DNA of 64,000 bases from Anniella stebbinsi (Eukaryota; Chordata; Lepidosauria; Squamata; Anniellidae): NCBI GenBank assembly GCA_029215795.1, contig JARDYH010000001.1, forward strand, positions 229,117,654-229,181,653, read 5' to 3'. Numbering within the stretch: position 1 is the stretch's first letter; every line of letters begins with the position of its first letter. A program made the position numbers and the translations under genes. Of the stretch, positions 11,288-23,180 are shown piece by piece. The notes below the pieces were generated by a model. That model did no database searches and was not told where the DNA came from. It saw only the letters and a program-made list of their open reading frames with translations.

Positions 11288-12637
11288 ATTTAGAGGTTCT
11301 TCAGATGAGCATCTTTTAGCACGCTCAGGACTGGCCACTCATGGATATTCGCGGGTCATTTTGACGACACAGTGATCCTCCTGCACAGCTCCCACTCCTT
11401 CTGTTATTTTTTCCATCACAAAATAAGTCCCCCAAAAACCAACTTTTCTGAGCTATAGCGATATTTGTCCCTATTGTCTGCCCACTAGAGGTCAATGTCC
11501 CACTAAACTGAACCAGCCACTTGGTTGCTGCTTTCTTCACCTTTCTTCCCCCATGTGATTCTGCTCATCCCAATTGCAGAAGAGAACCAGGAAACGGAAC
11601 AACAGTACAGAAATCTGATTTCCTGCCCGTCTGAAAATCCTCTTAGTTATATGTATGAGGACTATAGAAAACATGCAGAGACTTTATCAGATTTGAATAG
11701 ACAGCTCCTTGTAACTAACCACACCTGATTAGCAAGGGAGATAACAATCCATCATCACATTCACATCCATCACCCAGGGACCGGGTTGAACCTTCCTAAA
11801 CAGCCGAACCATGCCATAGCTCCTGCTCCTTAATCCTGACTGTACTGGAATAACCTGGTCAGTGATGAGGGAAGAGCTCATGATATGCACTCTCCTGGGG
11901 TTGCTAACTCTTCAAATTAAACTTCCTGGTACCTGTGCTGGGCCTATGAGGTGAGTCCAGGGGCAACTTCTGCCAAGCCCAGGCAGAGGTCCAGGGAATC
12001 TTCTACATGTTTTGTGCCACTAGGGATGCAGAGGTTCCGAAGGATTCAGATTAGGCAATGAACACACTAAAAAGTTCCTCTTTAAACTTGGTTTGGTCAA
12101 AGGAGGATAAATCACACACAACACAAGAGGAAAGAAAACAGATATATCAACACATGTCCCTTCTGTTGCTGAGGAACTCCTGAATCAGCATGCCATGAAT
12201 CACTTCACCTTGGAGGGAGCCCTTTCCTTTTATATTCCCTCCACTGCCATGTAAATTGCCTATTCATCATACAGGTGTTTTGGCCTTACTGGTAATGCAC
12301 ACCGGACACTGAGCAGCTCATTATTTCTAGCCCCAAACTCCTGGTCCCGGGCACAGCAAAGGCTTAGGCATAGAGAAGACTTATTGTATGCTCAAATCCT
12401 AACCTCTTCACCACACAAAGGTCTTCCAGTGGATCCTACTACAGATTTTACTAGTTCCCTGCCAACAAGCAATGCCATCCTCACATGATATCCAGTCACC
12501 ACAGATCACAGCACAACCTGAACAACAACTTTGCCAGAAATAACCTAGAGGCAGTGCAAATAAGAAAACAAGACAAGGCACAGATGACGATTCAGGTCAC
12601 ACTCAATGTACGATATGTTCAGGGCATTAGGTGTTCT
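11288..12637. other. No gene; host sequence around the L1 insertion
   Basis: I see no exon. The part 11890-12430 has CCT/AAG-rich, LTR-like texture, including ACCGGACACTGAGCAGC, but no terminal CA/TG pair could be fixed. Confidence 0.3.
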
Positions 12638-12653
12638 AGAAAACAGCTACCCA

Positions 12654-13174
12654 TCTGTAAACATGTACAAAAATTTTGGGAAAGGGTGTTCAAAGAAATA
12701 AGTGAAATAATTGGAAGTAAATTGGAATTAAGCCCAAAGCTGGCTCTACTAGCAATATGGGATAAAGGCAATGAGAATATAAATAAGAGAGAATTAATAA
12801 ACAACCTCCTGGCTCCCGTCAGAATAATGATTGCTAAAAACTGGAAAGGGCAAGGGATATATACTATAGAAGAATGGTATAAAGAAATATGGGACATGGC
12901 ACTTAATGATAAGCTAACGTGTAAAATGAAAATACAGAGGGGAATGTCCAGTAAGAATGATTTTGGAGATATATGGAGTCTATTTTTTGAATATGTATTA
13001 AGAACAGGGAAGGGGCAAATACCTTCAAAAGAGTCTTTACACTTTTGGAAAGAAGAATAATGTATAATTGAAGGTCTCCTGGGGGGAGGGGAGCACGGGG
13101 GTATGCGATATGTATTGTATTTTATGTTGTTTTATGTTGTATTATGTTGAAAAATAAAAAATATTTTTTAAAAA
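12654..13174 (+). mobile_element. L1 LINE, 5'-truncated insertion with target duplication
   Basis: The 521 bp insert holds the last ~135 codons of an L1-type ORF2 with no internal stop, including CKHVQKFWERVFKEISEI, LINNLLAPVRIMIAKNWKG and EEWYKEIWDMALNDKLTC. It ends TAA at 13058-13060, then a short 3' UTR and an A-rich tail (13150-13174). AGAAAACAGCTACCCA is directly repeated at 12638-12653 and 13175-13190. The intact frame and exact duplication indicate a fairly young, 5'-truncated copy that cannot move on its own. Confidence 0.9.
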
Positions 13175-13667
13175 AGAAAACAGCTACCCATTTTACATTC
13201 TAGAAAACATTTGCCTATTTTACCAGAGGGAAGTATGAAAACTGGGGTGTGGAGGCACCATGTCCAAGCAAGCCAGTGAATTCAAGCTAATAACAGGCCC
13301 TCTGATTTGCTATTGAAGTTAGAGGGGCTTTGAAGTGCATAGCCTTAATTGGATTGTGTCCATGTATGATTTTAATTAAAATAAGAGTCACTTATCATAT
13401 TTTGCATCAATTAAATTCCTGAAAAAATAATTTGAAGAGAAAGATCCTTTTCTAATCTGTTTTGTTTTTTAAACTATATTCTCAACTTCTGTGTAATAAA
13501 GCCAGGTGCTTCTTTGAAATCTTCTTTATTCTTTTCCTTGTAGTGAGATTTAGCAGTCTGTTAAGAGCCACAAGTAAAGCTTAAAGCACAGGTAGGGTTA
13601 TGTTTATTACAGGATAACTACTACACCCAGTGTCATATATATATATTCTCATAGCCTTTAAACTATG

Positions 13668-13756
13668 ACTGCAATTCTATACACACTGCAAGGTAGCCCC
13701 ACTGAACTCAATAGCACTTGCTTTTGAGTAGACATGTGTAAGATTGTGATATAAAT
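13668..13756. repeat. MITE family A, copy 2
   Basis: It contains CTGCAATTCTATACACACTG, CCACTGAACTCAATAGC and TTTTGAGTAGACATGTGTAA, in the same order as the other family A copies. Confidence 0.7.
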
Positions 13757-14334
13757 AAACAATGTGAGATATTTGTTACCCCAAGAGCTGACAGTCCTCC
13801 TCTCTACCATACAGCACAAGGGTTGCCCAAAGGGACTGGGAGACATAAAACCATTGATCACTCAGTGTTTTGAGACAGTTGTGCAGCTTGGCCTGGGCCT
13901 TGGGGCTAAAGCTCAGGGCCCTGCAGCCCAGCCCCAGCTCCAAATGGCCACCCAGAGAGTGGCTTCAGAAGCCAACTCCATTTTAATCCTGTAGTCATGA
14001 TGGTGCTATGATTCAGGTGAGTTTGAAATGCAAAACCACGCATGTTCGGTTTTTAAAAATCATGATTTACAAATAGTTTTGTTGCTGTTGTTCCAGCATA
14101 TCAGGAATGTAGAAGCAGTTGTAAAGCATGGGATGATGCCTGTAGGCAAAGAGAAATTTTAGTGGTGTGCTTCACAACTGAAGGAATGCATATGGCCTTT
14201 TAAAGGGGGCCTCAATAAGACCATGAAACTCCTCATAACTTTATGTGAATGAGGCAGGGCGATTGATGACGGGTCAAATAGGCCCTCTCAAGTTGCCACT
14301 TCTAGAATGAATGCCTTAGCCAAGGTGAGGGTGG

Positions 14335-14690
14335 CCAGTTATGCATCGCCCAAAAGGAGAAAATGCACTTTTTTAAAAAGGAAAAAAGGACACTTTTGGA
14401 GGCAGTATGAGGATGCATATGCTAATTTATATGTATAGATGAAAATTTAGAAATGATTTGTATAATTTAAGTAGAAATATAATTCACTGTAACAAGGAAG
14501 ACTGTGAGTGGGCGACCTGTGTGCCTGCTCAGTCTGCTGTCCAGGCCCTAACTCTTGATGAGCAACTTCAAGGTTCCTGCTCTAACTTCTGATGGTTCTT
14601 CAATAAGGTTTGAAACTAGACAGCCCTTCAAATAGAACACACCTTGAAATAGAAGACTGTCCTCTATAAAGTTGGATATGTGGCCACTCT
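14335..14690 (+). repeat. Unclassified dispersed family, copy 3
   Basis: It shares the AAATGATTTGTATAATTTAA lead-in, GTGTGCCTGCTCAGTCTGCT, TTGATGAGCAACTTCAAGGT and CCCTTCAAATAGAAC with the other copies. Confidence 0.7.
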
Positions 14691-15372
14691 ATTATCTGAT
14701 CATCAAAGGATCCTTTTGGTGCCACAGCTCACCCTTTCCTTCTTCCCTAACTCCATCTACGATTTGCTCTTCAAAACACATTCTTGCAGAAGGCACTCCA
14801 TATACCACAACCTCTATCCTGGAAGGGAAGGGAATGGAATATGCTGACAATAACCAGAAAATGTGCCATGTTGCTTCTACCTCTAAGAGGCAGAGAAGAA
14901 TTAACTATGAATAGTAGGAAACTGGGCTACTTCATTTCTCATGCAAGGAAGTCTCCTCAAGCCAAACATGGTTTTACTTTTAGATTTTGTTTTGATTGTA
15001 TATCAGGCCATCATAGTTGCTATGACTTCCCCAAAGAATCCTCAAAACTGTGATTTAGTGATTTTGTTGAGAATTTTCTATTAAAGGTTCATACTCACCC
15101 TCAAAGAACTGCATTTCCCAAGACCCCTGGGAACAGGTGATGGCAATTAAATCAAGTTTAGGCTGTGCCGAACATATGGCCTGAGAATTCCAACTTAATT
15201 TTCTGCTGTGGTGTGAAAAGCTTTTTGAAGGTATCGTTTATTGGGAAAATGAACCTCTGATGAATAATATTAAGATTATTCTGAAATAAAAGCTGCCATT
15301 GTGGTCTTGTGGGAGTTCAGCCAACCAGTTGTTGTGGAGGTGACAAGAGAATTTATATCACATAGGGTTGTA

Positions 15373-15549
15373 CAGTGGAGACTGGTGGCTCCGATGTCAA
15401 TAGGGCAGCAAATTCATTCCGGCTTTCAGTCAGAACTCTAAAGGAGCTATCCAAGGTGCAAAGCACCTTGAATAGCTCCTTTAGAGTCTCGCCTGAAACC
15501 CAGAGTGGATTCACTGCCCCACCAACATCGGAGCCACAATCTTCCACTG
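15373..15549. mobile_element. Palindromic hAT-like MITE, 177 bp
   Basis: The ends CAGTGGAGACTGG and ATCTTCCACTG are inverted, and the ~85 bp arms meet at GGTGCAAAGCACC near 15460. The flanks GGGTTGTA (15365-15372) and GGGGAGTA (15550-15557) agree at 6 of 8 positions and may be an eroded target duplication. Confidence 0.7.
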
Positions 15550-15576
15550 GGGGAGTATCTAATGGTGTAATTCAGC

Positions 15577-15838
15577 TAGCACAAAGCTTGCAGAACCCCT
15601 GTTTTTATCCTTATCCAAGTATCAATTTCAAATTCTGCTTGCATAAGCTGATGGAAATGCATTTCATAACACACTGTACGTGTGCTTGCACAGAACAGCT
15701 TTTGCAGTGCCTTGTACATCTTGGGCAACCCATTATGCAATAGCTTGCACAATGGCATGTGCACAGTTTGCGTAAGCAGAATCAAAACATTGGATTTGAC
15801 ATTTGTGGAAGGATAAAAGCAGGGTTTCTGCAAGCGGT
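15577..15838. repeat. Second palindromic element next to the 15373 MITE
   Basis: AGCTTGCAGAACCCCTG, TTTTTATCCTT and AAATTCTGCTTGC on the left are mirrored by GCGTAAGCAGAATC, AAGGATAAAAGCAGG and TTTCTGCAAGC on the right. It is about 260 bp with an imperfect loop. No coding content. Confidence 0.65.
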
Positions 15839-18753
15839 CAAAACTTCACACTAGCCAATTGAAGCATGAGGAACATTCCTTCATAATGACCGAAATATCA
15901 ACTGTATATTTTATTACCTGGATTATGTTAACGGTATGCAACTTTAGCTTCATGAAGAAGTGAAAAATGAATTGCTGTTTTGGAGAAATCTCATTTTTCT
16001 ACTGTCTTTGCTATACACCCTCTATTGCTTGGCATAGAATAGTACTGTGAGATTGAAACCTAGTCTCCTGGCTAATCTAACAGCCCGTTGCCAGATGCCC
16101 ATAATAAGACAGCAATTTTTAAAACCTCTTACTTGTCCAGGAACAGCTTCCACCAGCTGCTTTCCCTTACAGTCATGACTTCAGCTGATTACAATGTTTG
16201 TCCTTTTATTTTACTTTGGGATGTTAAAAACAAAACAAACACCAAAACAGCTTTCTCAAAATGTACCCTATATGTTTTGAGTTTCCTATGATTTTACCTC
16301 CCCACTTTTTAGTTTTTATCCTTTTTATAGAGCATTATGGCTAATGGCTAAAATATAATGATGATACTGCCAATCCATTCCATATCTGCAAACTGGCTTC
16401 ATTAAAAATCAGCAGGGAAATGAACAGATCGCTCACAGATTTTATCCGCTGAGTTCAGACAAAGCAGCAGGAGCTCATGAACGAGGGACACTTCCTAAGT
16501 TACTTGTAGGAGAGAATATCAAATGACCAGAAAAACTGCTTCTTGTCTAGAAGTAATCCTAGTAGTCATGTGCCCCATACAATTCTTCAAATTTCTGCCA
16601 TTCTTCCACCCTTTATGGAAGTTAGAATTAGATGAATCCTGAATACATCTGTATATATATGAATGTTCGGATTGCTTATATCTTTATGTGCATGGCAATA
16701 AATGTGCATAATCCCTTGACTAAATTCTAGGGGGGGGGGGGGGTCTGGACAACCCTAAATGAGTCATACCTATTTAACTATACACACACTTTAAAGCAGT
16801 TCTTAAAAATGGAAAATATTGCCATAGATTCCAACAAGATTTTATTTATTTTCTTATATCTGCAGATATAGGGCTGCAGATTGACAATTTTTCTTGGTTG
16901 TAAATCATTTCTTCAGCCAGTAATATTTGAACTGAAAGAATGCTCATTACAACTTTTTGTAATGCTGCACAACATACTTTGCACATAGAAAACATATTGT
17001 AACAATATCTGGAGAAAGCCCATAAAAGATATACAAAAATAATTTGAACAGTGGATGGGTCTGTTCTGTCTTATGCTCAGATTGTCATGTATGTGACAAT
17101 CTGACAAGTAGAAAATGTGGATTGTATTTGGTATCAAGAGCCACTAGTTTTCTGAAAACACATGCACTCTTGAAGACAAAGCTGGCTGACCTGAAAAAGC
17201 TGAGACAATTGGAGAGGTATGTAGGTAATACCTACAGAAACGATGAAGAGGACCCAGCCTCAAGATGACAATTACTATGCTATTGTGAATAGCAAGAATC
17301 TCAGGACAGGACTGTATCACATTAAAGCATTGCTGATAGGAGATTGGATCCAGTCTAAGTTAATTGAACTTAGGTTCCACTGAAATCCATTGGGAAAATT
17401 GTAATCATTAAGTTAAGTCCAATTAATTTCAATTGCAATTCAATGCAACTGGCCCCATTGATCCAGCCCATTGAGTGATGATGGTGTAGAAGATTTCCAC
17501 ATCACGTGGAAGTACATGATACATCATCATGCAGAGGCTTCTTCACATAATGACCCATATAGTGCATAGACTGGCCCTAACATATGTTATGTGTCCAACT
17601 GCTTCAATAGCATTTATGGGCACAATAATTGTTCTCAGCTAATTTAGCTCAGTAATTTGCAAAGCAGCACACTACTCTGAGACCTCCAATAAAAGCAACG
17701 TTGTTGTTGACATCCTTAAAGGACTGAGAATAAATTTGCCACCAACAGAGACACACTGATAAGCAGGCCTCTCTCAGCTGGCTTCCTAAGACTTTTGCAT
17801 TCAGAATGAGGAAAAGAGAAGAGACATTAGTGAGCATTATAGGAAATACATTTGCAGGCTTTAATTTTATTTAATTAATTCGACTTCAACCATGATACAA
17901 AGCACTGATTCCTTGCAGGCTGAATTTATTTGTTTGTTGTTAGTTGTTAACTAAGAGTGAATAACCTTGAACTATGGCAATTTCTGTCTGAGATTCCCAA
18001 ACAAAGGCTAGCTGGGCTAGATACTTTAGCAGAAAGGTTGTTTAAAAAAAACAAACACCTCTCCATCTGCCATGAATTACCATATGGTTGCTTTGTATTT
18101 TTGAAGGAACATTAAAACATGCAATACAGTTCTGAAGTGATATAGCTCTAGTTGAGCTGTACCACCTGATATTTTAAAACATATAATTAGGCCCAGGGTC
18201 AGGGGACAACAAGGCCGAGCAGTTGCCAAGGGTGCAAAGGCTCAGAAGTTCCCATCACTGCTGACTCCTAAGACCCTCCACTTACACCACCACCACCCAC
18301 CCTCTGAAGAGCTACACCAGCAAGATAAAGTGGCTGGCATGGCTCTTCAGAGGGCTGGCCAGTTCCAAGTGCCTGACTCTGATGAGGTCCTTCCTCAGAG
18401 CCAGGAATAGTGAAGATTGGAGGGGTGCCTATTGTCTTGAGCAGCTCTGTTTAGCCAAAACCAAAGAGGACAGGTGGCTGCTCCAGAGAAGAGCTGTCCC
18501 AAGATATTGGCCACAGCACAGGTGATCTCCTGGGACACCTCTGCCTCTCTACAATCCCTGGCACTGAGGAAGGACCCCATCAGAGCCAGGCATGTGGCAG
18601 TGGATGGCAGTGAGTGGAGGAGATTGGTGGCAGCATGGATGAATGGAGGAGAAGGCAAGTGGAGGGAGGTTGTGAGGAGGTGAGCATGAGTGGGCAGCGG
18701 TGGGCAGCAAAAGCAGGGAGGAGGCAGGAGCCTCCAGTAGCATCATGCCTGAG
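15839..18753. other. About 2.9 kb without a recognised gene
   Basis: AT-rich sequence with a G-run at 16730-16742. 18200-18740 is GC-richer and has self-similar inverted blocks (CTGAGGAAGGACC and GGTCCTTCCTCAG), suggesting another foldback element. Short frames here have no coding signature. Confidence 0.4.
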
Positions 18754-19511
18754 TAGGGTGACCATATGAAAAGGAGGACAGGGCTCCTGTATCTTTAACA
18801 GTTGTATTGAAAAGGGAATTTCAGCAGGTGTCATTTGTATGCATGCAGCACCTGGTGAAATTCCCTCTTCATCACAACCATTAAAGCTGCAGGAGCTATA
18901 CTAGAGTGACCAGATACAAAAGAGGGCAGGGCTCCTGCAGCTTTAACGGTTGTGACGATGAGGGAATCTCACCAAGAACACAAGAAGTGCCATACTGGAT
19001 CAGACCGAGGGCCCATCTAGTCCAGCACTCTGTTCACACAGTGGCCAAACAGCTGTTGACCAAGGACCAACAAAGCAGGACATGGTGCAACAGCACCCTC
19101 CCACCCATGTTCCCCAGTGACTGGTGCACACAGGTTTACTGCCTCTGCTACTGGAAGTAGCACATAACCATCAGGGCTAGTAACCATTGATAGCCATCTC
19201 CTCCAGAAATTTATCCAACCTTTTAAAGCCATCCAAATTAGTGGCCATCACTGTATGTTGTGGTAGTGAATTCCATACTTTAACTATGCTCTGTGTGAAG
19301 AAGTAGTTCCTTCTATTTGTCCTGAATCTCCCACCAATCAGCTTCATAGGATGACCCTGAATTCTAGTACTTTGAGAGAGGGAGAAAAATGTCTCCCTAT
19401 CCACATTCTTCACACCATGCAGAATTACATGCATACAAATGACACCTGCTGAAATTCCCTTTTCTATACAACTGTAAAAGATACAGGAGCCCTTTTCATA
19501 TGGTCACCCTA
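18754..19511. mobile_element. Family F inverted-repeat element, interrupted by a CR1
   Basis: The ends TAGGGTGACCATATGAAAAG and CTTTTCATATGGTCACCCTA are near-perfect inverted repeats. The left part runs to about 18974 and the right part resumes at about 19431. Together they rebuild an element like the one at 10971. No clear target duplication is seen at the outer edges. Confidence 0.82.
18975..19430 (-). mobile_element. CR1 LINE 3' end nested in a family F element
   Basis: On the minus strand it ends CACTTCTTGTGTTCTT, a CR1-type 3' terminus. It encodes an ORF2 C-terminus including RNYFFTQSIVKVWNSLPQ and a TNLDGFKRLDKFLEEM tail in one open frame. The 5' side is truncated, as is usual for CR1. 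It lies within family F sequence on both sides, so it inserted later than that element. Confidence 0.82.
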
Positions 19512-19844
19512 GACCCTATGTCGCCCACCCAAACAGTTATATCCTTCCAGGCCACCTAGAAATCTGAAATTTAGCACATACGTACACAGGGCAGGATATG
19601 CCAGGGGGAAAAATAAAGAGGGCCACTTGTTCTTTGAAATGGGGCAGGGGGTTCACACAAGAAGTGTGCTCCATCATTATTAAGATACTTCCAAGCCACT
19701 GAGTACATGTTGAGTAATGCAGTTAGAAAATGGGACAAATTTTACACCTCACAATCAATATACAGATCTCTAGGGGCAAAATGCATCCTTTGCGTTCAGA
19801 ATGCCCCCAGGTTCAATCCCTGGCATATTCTGTTAAATCAGTCA

Positions 19845-19955
19845 GGGATGGACAATTTGTAGCATCTTCTCTCACCTTCAGAAATGCTGGCTAGGACTGA
19901 TGAGAACAGTAAGCCAAAACATCTGGAGGGCCACAAGTTGTGCACCTCTGAATTA
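19845..19955. repeat. MITE family C, diverged copy
   Basis: It contains CAGGGATGGACAATTTGTAG, AATGCTGGCTAGGACTGATG and CATCTGGAGGGCCACAAGTT. The right half is recognisable and the left is eroded. Confidence 0.5.
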
Positions 19956-20154
19956 AATGGATTTCAGGTAACAAGGTTGGGAAAGACGCTCACCCAAGAC
20001 CTTAGAAGGCCACTACAAGCCAGAGCAAACTATAATGTGCTGGATGGACCAATGGACTTATTTAGAGTAAGACAACTTCATACACTCAATATAGAGACCA
20101 GCATTCTAGCACATGCAACAGAATGGTGGGGTAGCAGGAGTTCCATTGCCCCTT

Positions 20155-20262
20155 AAGGCAGCCTTTCCCAACCTGGGGATGTCCAGATTTGTTGGACTGC
20201 AAGCAATTCCTGCAATTCTAGGCCAGCATGGAGGACACCAGGTTGGGGAAGGTTGCCTAATG
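20155..20262. repeat. MITE family C, palindromic copy
   Basis: AAGGCAGCCTTTCCCAACCT on the left is mirrored by ACCAGGTTGGGGAAGGTTGC on the right, with a GTTGGACTGCAAGCAATTCC arm between them. Confidence 0.68.
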
Positions 20263-20844
20263 GGAATGGAGGAGGGACCAGTTCCAGCGGGAACCACAAA
20301 CATTTATCTATAGTTACAGAAGTTTCACTGAGTAAATTCTTTGCTATTGCCTTGCATTAGCATAGAGGAATGTTTAAGCCTGTACTTCTTTTGTCTGAGA
20401 AGAATAGTGACTGATTGCTTCAAAATAGTCCCAAGCAACAGTGACAGCTTGAATGAAAAATGGCAACAAAAACACAATTTATCCTCATTTAATTTGTCAG
20501 GAATGCCACACAAAGCAATTGAATCAGTCATAATAGTATCATTTGTTTTACCTGAAGGCTTCCAACACAATGAGCTTGTGTTCACGTTTGTACAATTATT
20601 GAAATGCAAATCAAAAATAGTAACATTCTTTGAATTTTTTTTAAAGAAACGAAAGTTACATTGCCATACTCTCATCACAACAAAAATAACAGCATGTATT
20701 GTCAGTTGTTTAAATATTTTATCAGGTTCCTACATTTTCTCCTACCCTGTTTTAAATATTTTACACCTCCACTTATGTATTTCTTACCCAGAATCAAATT
20801 AAATGTTTACAAGCAAGTTGAATTTCTTTCTTAACAGTACACAG

Positions 20845-21720
20845 TAGGGCTGTGCACGCCCCCCGATTTGCCTCGGGGGCTGTTTCGGAGCCCCTGAAAC
20901 AGCCCCAATCAGACTCAGGGTGCTTCGGGGGTTGCCCGCATCACCTGGGTGCTGAGGCGAAATTCAGGGGACCTGAGGCGACTCAGCCTTGCAGGTTCCC
21001 GGGTGCCGGCTGTGCAACCAGCATCCAGGGAAACCGGTAGCAAGGTCCTTGGTGAGTCCACTGGACTCACCTCCCTCTCCCAGCTCTGCCCATTCACCAG
21101 CTGCCTCATCACCGCCTGCCACCTCCACCCACCATCACCACTGGCTGCCGCATCACCGCCAGCCACCAGTGCCGTTGTATCACTCGCCGTGACCAGCAAA
21201 CTCAGCACTCAAATGAGAACCAAGCCGCGATTTCAAGATATCGTGGGAGTTCTGTTTAGTAAGCTCCTGCGATATCTTGAAATCGCAGCCTGGTTCTCAT
21301 TTGAGTGCTGCGTTTCCTGGTCATGGTGAGTGATGCAGTGGGTGCCGGCGATCAGTGCAGCTGGTGATGATGGTGACTGGCAGCAGCGGCGATGCAACAG
21401 CCGGTGATGAGGGCAGCCAGCGGTACTGGCGATGCAGTGGCCAGCGATGAGGGTGGCCAGCGGCACTGGCGATGTGGTGGTCGGCGATGAGGGCGGCCGG
21501 CGATGAGGCAGCAGGTGATTGGGGAGAGCCGGGAGAAGGAGCTGAGTCCAATGGACTCACCACCATCTTTCCCGGGACAGTGGGAGCAAGGGCCCAGCGC
21601 CACTCCAAAGTGACCCGAGGTGCCCCAAAGCTTCAGTGCCCCAAACCTTTGGTGCCGATGTGCTTCGGCTCTGGGGCACCTCGGTTTTAGGGATTCAGCC
21701 CAAGGTGGTGCACAGCACTA
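20845..21720. mobile_element. hAT-like foldback element, 876 bp, with 8 bp target duplication
   Basis: The termini TAGGGCTGTGCAC and GTGCACAGCACTA are inverted repeats. Almost the whole element is one imperfect palindrome centred near 21253, with arms such as CGATTTCAAGATATCG mirrored by CGATATCTTGAAATCG. GTACACAG at 20837-20844 and GTACATAG at 21721-21728 form an 8 bp duplication with one mismatch. It is much more GC-rich than its flanks. The open frames in it are by-products of the palindrome, not genes. Confidence 0.85.
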
Positions 21721-21732
21721 GTACATAGTTAA

Positions 21733-21822
21733 GACTGCAGTCCTATAACAACTTACCAAGAGTAAGACCCCTTGAACTCAATATGGTTTACTTTTGAATA
21801 GGTATGAATTGGATTGTGCAAT
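21733..21822. repeat. MITE family A, copy 3
   Basis: It contains CTGCAGTCCTATAACAACTT, CCTTGAACTCAATATGG and TTACTTTTGAATAGGTAT. It lies just outside the foldback element ending at 21720. Confidence 0.65.
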
Positions 21823-22614
21823 AAGTTTACTATTGTAACAGTTTATATAATTTGCTACTCCAAAATTTAGGCATCCCACAGATTTCAGACAAATTACAGG
21901 AAGTAGTAATCTGAATATGTCTTGCAAAGTTAAAAAGGTGGTGCCCAATTATCCCCTCCTACTAATGGAGTAGCTGTTAGCAGAACACTCCTCATGCCCC
22001 CTCAAAATATGTTCTAGAAGGTTTGGAGACCCTGAGAAGCAGATTGGGGGTGGGGGGACACAGGAAGAGCAGGTGGAAGTCTGCTTGCCAAATGTTGAAT
22101 TTCACCCATAGTAATTGGATTTGCATCTAAATTTACAATCTCAGAATATTTGCAAATAAAGTTGTGACAACATTACTTTGAGATCTTAAATTATGTTGTT
22201 ATATTCCCCTTAAGGTACAAAAAGTTTGCATTCAATAGGTAATGTATTTTTATTTCAGGATGAACAAGCCCTTAACATAACAACTATCAATGCCTGTTAA
22301 ATCCATGGTAAACAATGACATGTAATGGGATCTCAACTGAATTTACCTTGTGGCTAAAGTTGGCAAGTCACTACCAACCAGTTCTCAACCCAGTAGGAAA
22401 AAAAAAAAGAAGTGGAATGATTTTAATTATTAGACCAATGTGGGGTGGTTTTATGTCTGCAGAAAAGACCTGAGATAGTTTTAGGTCCCACTGAAGGAAG
22501 TGGAGTGGCAACTTAAGATTCTCCAGGAACCCAGGAAAATGCAGGGGACTATTTAACAGTGCAATCCTACTTAGCTTTTCATTAGAACCCTGCTGAGATC
22601 CACTAGCAGGAGCC

Positions 22615-23180
22615 GGGGCAAAATAGATGCTCTGGAAAAGGGCGCATACCCAGGTTAGGGACAGAGTTAGGATTTAGGACGCTTGGCTCCCCAGGCATGA
22701 ACTGGGGCTGTAGAAGAGCCCAGAAGGGCCAGAAGGAATACATGGGCCAGCAGGAGATCATACATACTGACTTTTAGTAGCTGGAGTCACTTCTCCATGG
22801 TAAATTAGGGTTAGCCTTAAAACTCAGGTTTGGGTTAAGGTTGAGGAGGCATGGCTCTGCAACCAGGAACCGGGGCCATGGAAGTCCCGAGGAGGCCCAG
22901 AAAGAATGAGTGAACCACCAGGAGAGCTTCCATACTGACTTTTAGTAGCTGGAGTCACTTCCCCATGGTAAATTACAGTTAGGTTCAGGTTAGGTTAGGC
23001 TTGAGGAAGCATGGCTCCCCAGGCATGAACCAAGTCCGTGGAAGAGTGTAGCAGGGCCAGAAAGAATGAGTGGGCCATGAGGAGACCTTGCATACTGATT
23101 TATATTAGCTGGAGTCACTTCTCCATGGTAAATTAGGGTTAGCTTTAAAGCTCATGTTAGGGTTAGGGACCAGAGAGATT
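22615..23180 (+). repeat. Tandem array, about 3.3 units of 160-168 bp
   Basis: The landmark CTGGAGTCACTT starts at 22781, 22949 and 23109 (spacings 168 and 160). Each is followed by CCATGGTAAATTA and a GTTAGG-rich stretch, then a CCAGGCATGAAC-type block and GGCCAGAAAGAATGAGTG. The units differ from each other by several substitutions. Confidence 0.82.

Noticed and set aside
12485..12653. First part of the 191-codon frame at 12485-13060 as a gene start
   Set aside because: The first ~56 codons are host sequence fused by chance to the L1 frame. The target duplication at 12638-12653 marks the true boundary.
15375..15833. Paired frames with similar peptides on both strands
   Set aside because: Their likeness comes from the palindromic elements at 15373-15549 and 15577-15838.
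20915..21608. Several overlapping His/Pro/Ala-rich frames on both strands
   Set aside because: They lie wholly inside the foldback element, and the palindrome makes both strands read alike. They show repeats, not proteins.
23140..23170. Interstitial telomere
   Set aside because: Only two or three TTAGGG words occur, inside a longer minisatellite unit. It is not a telomere array.
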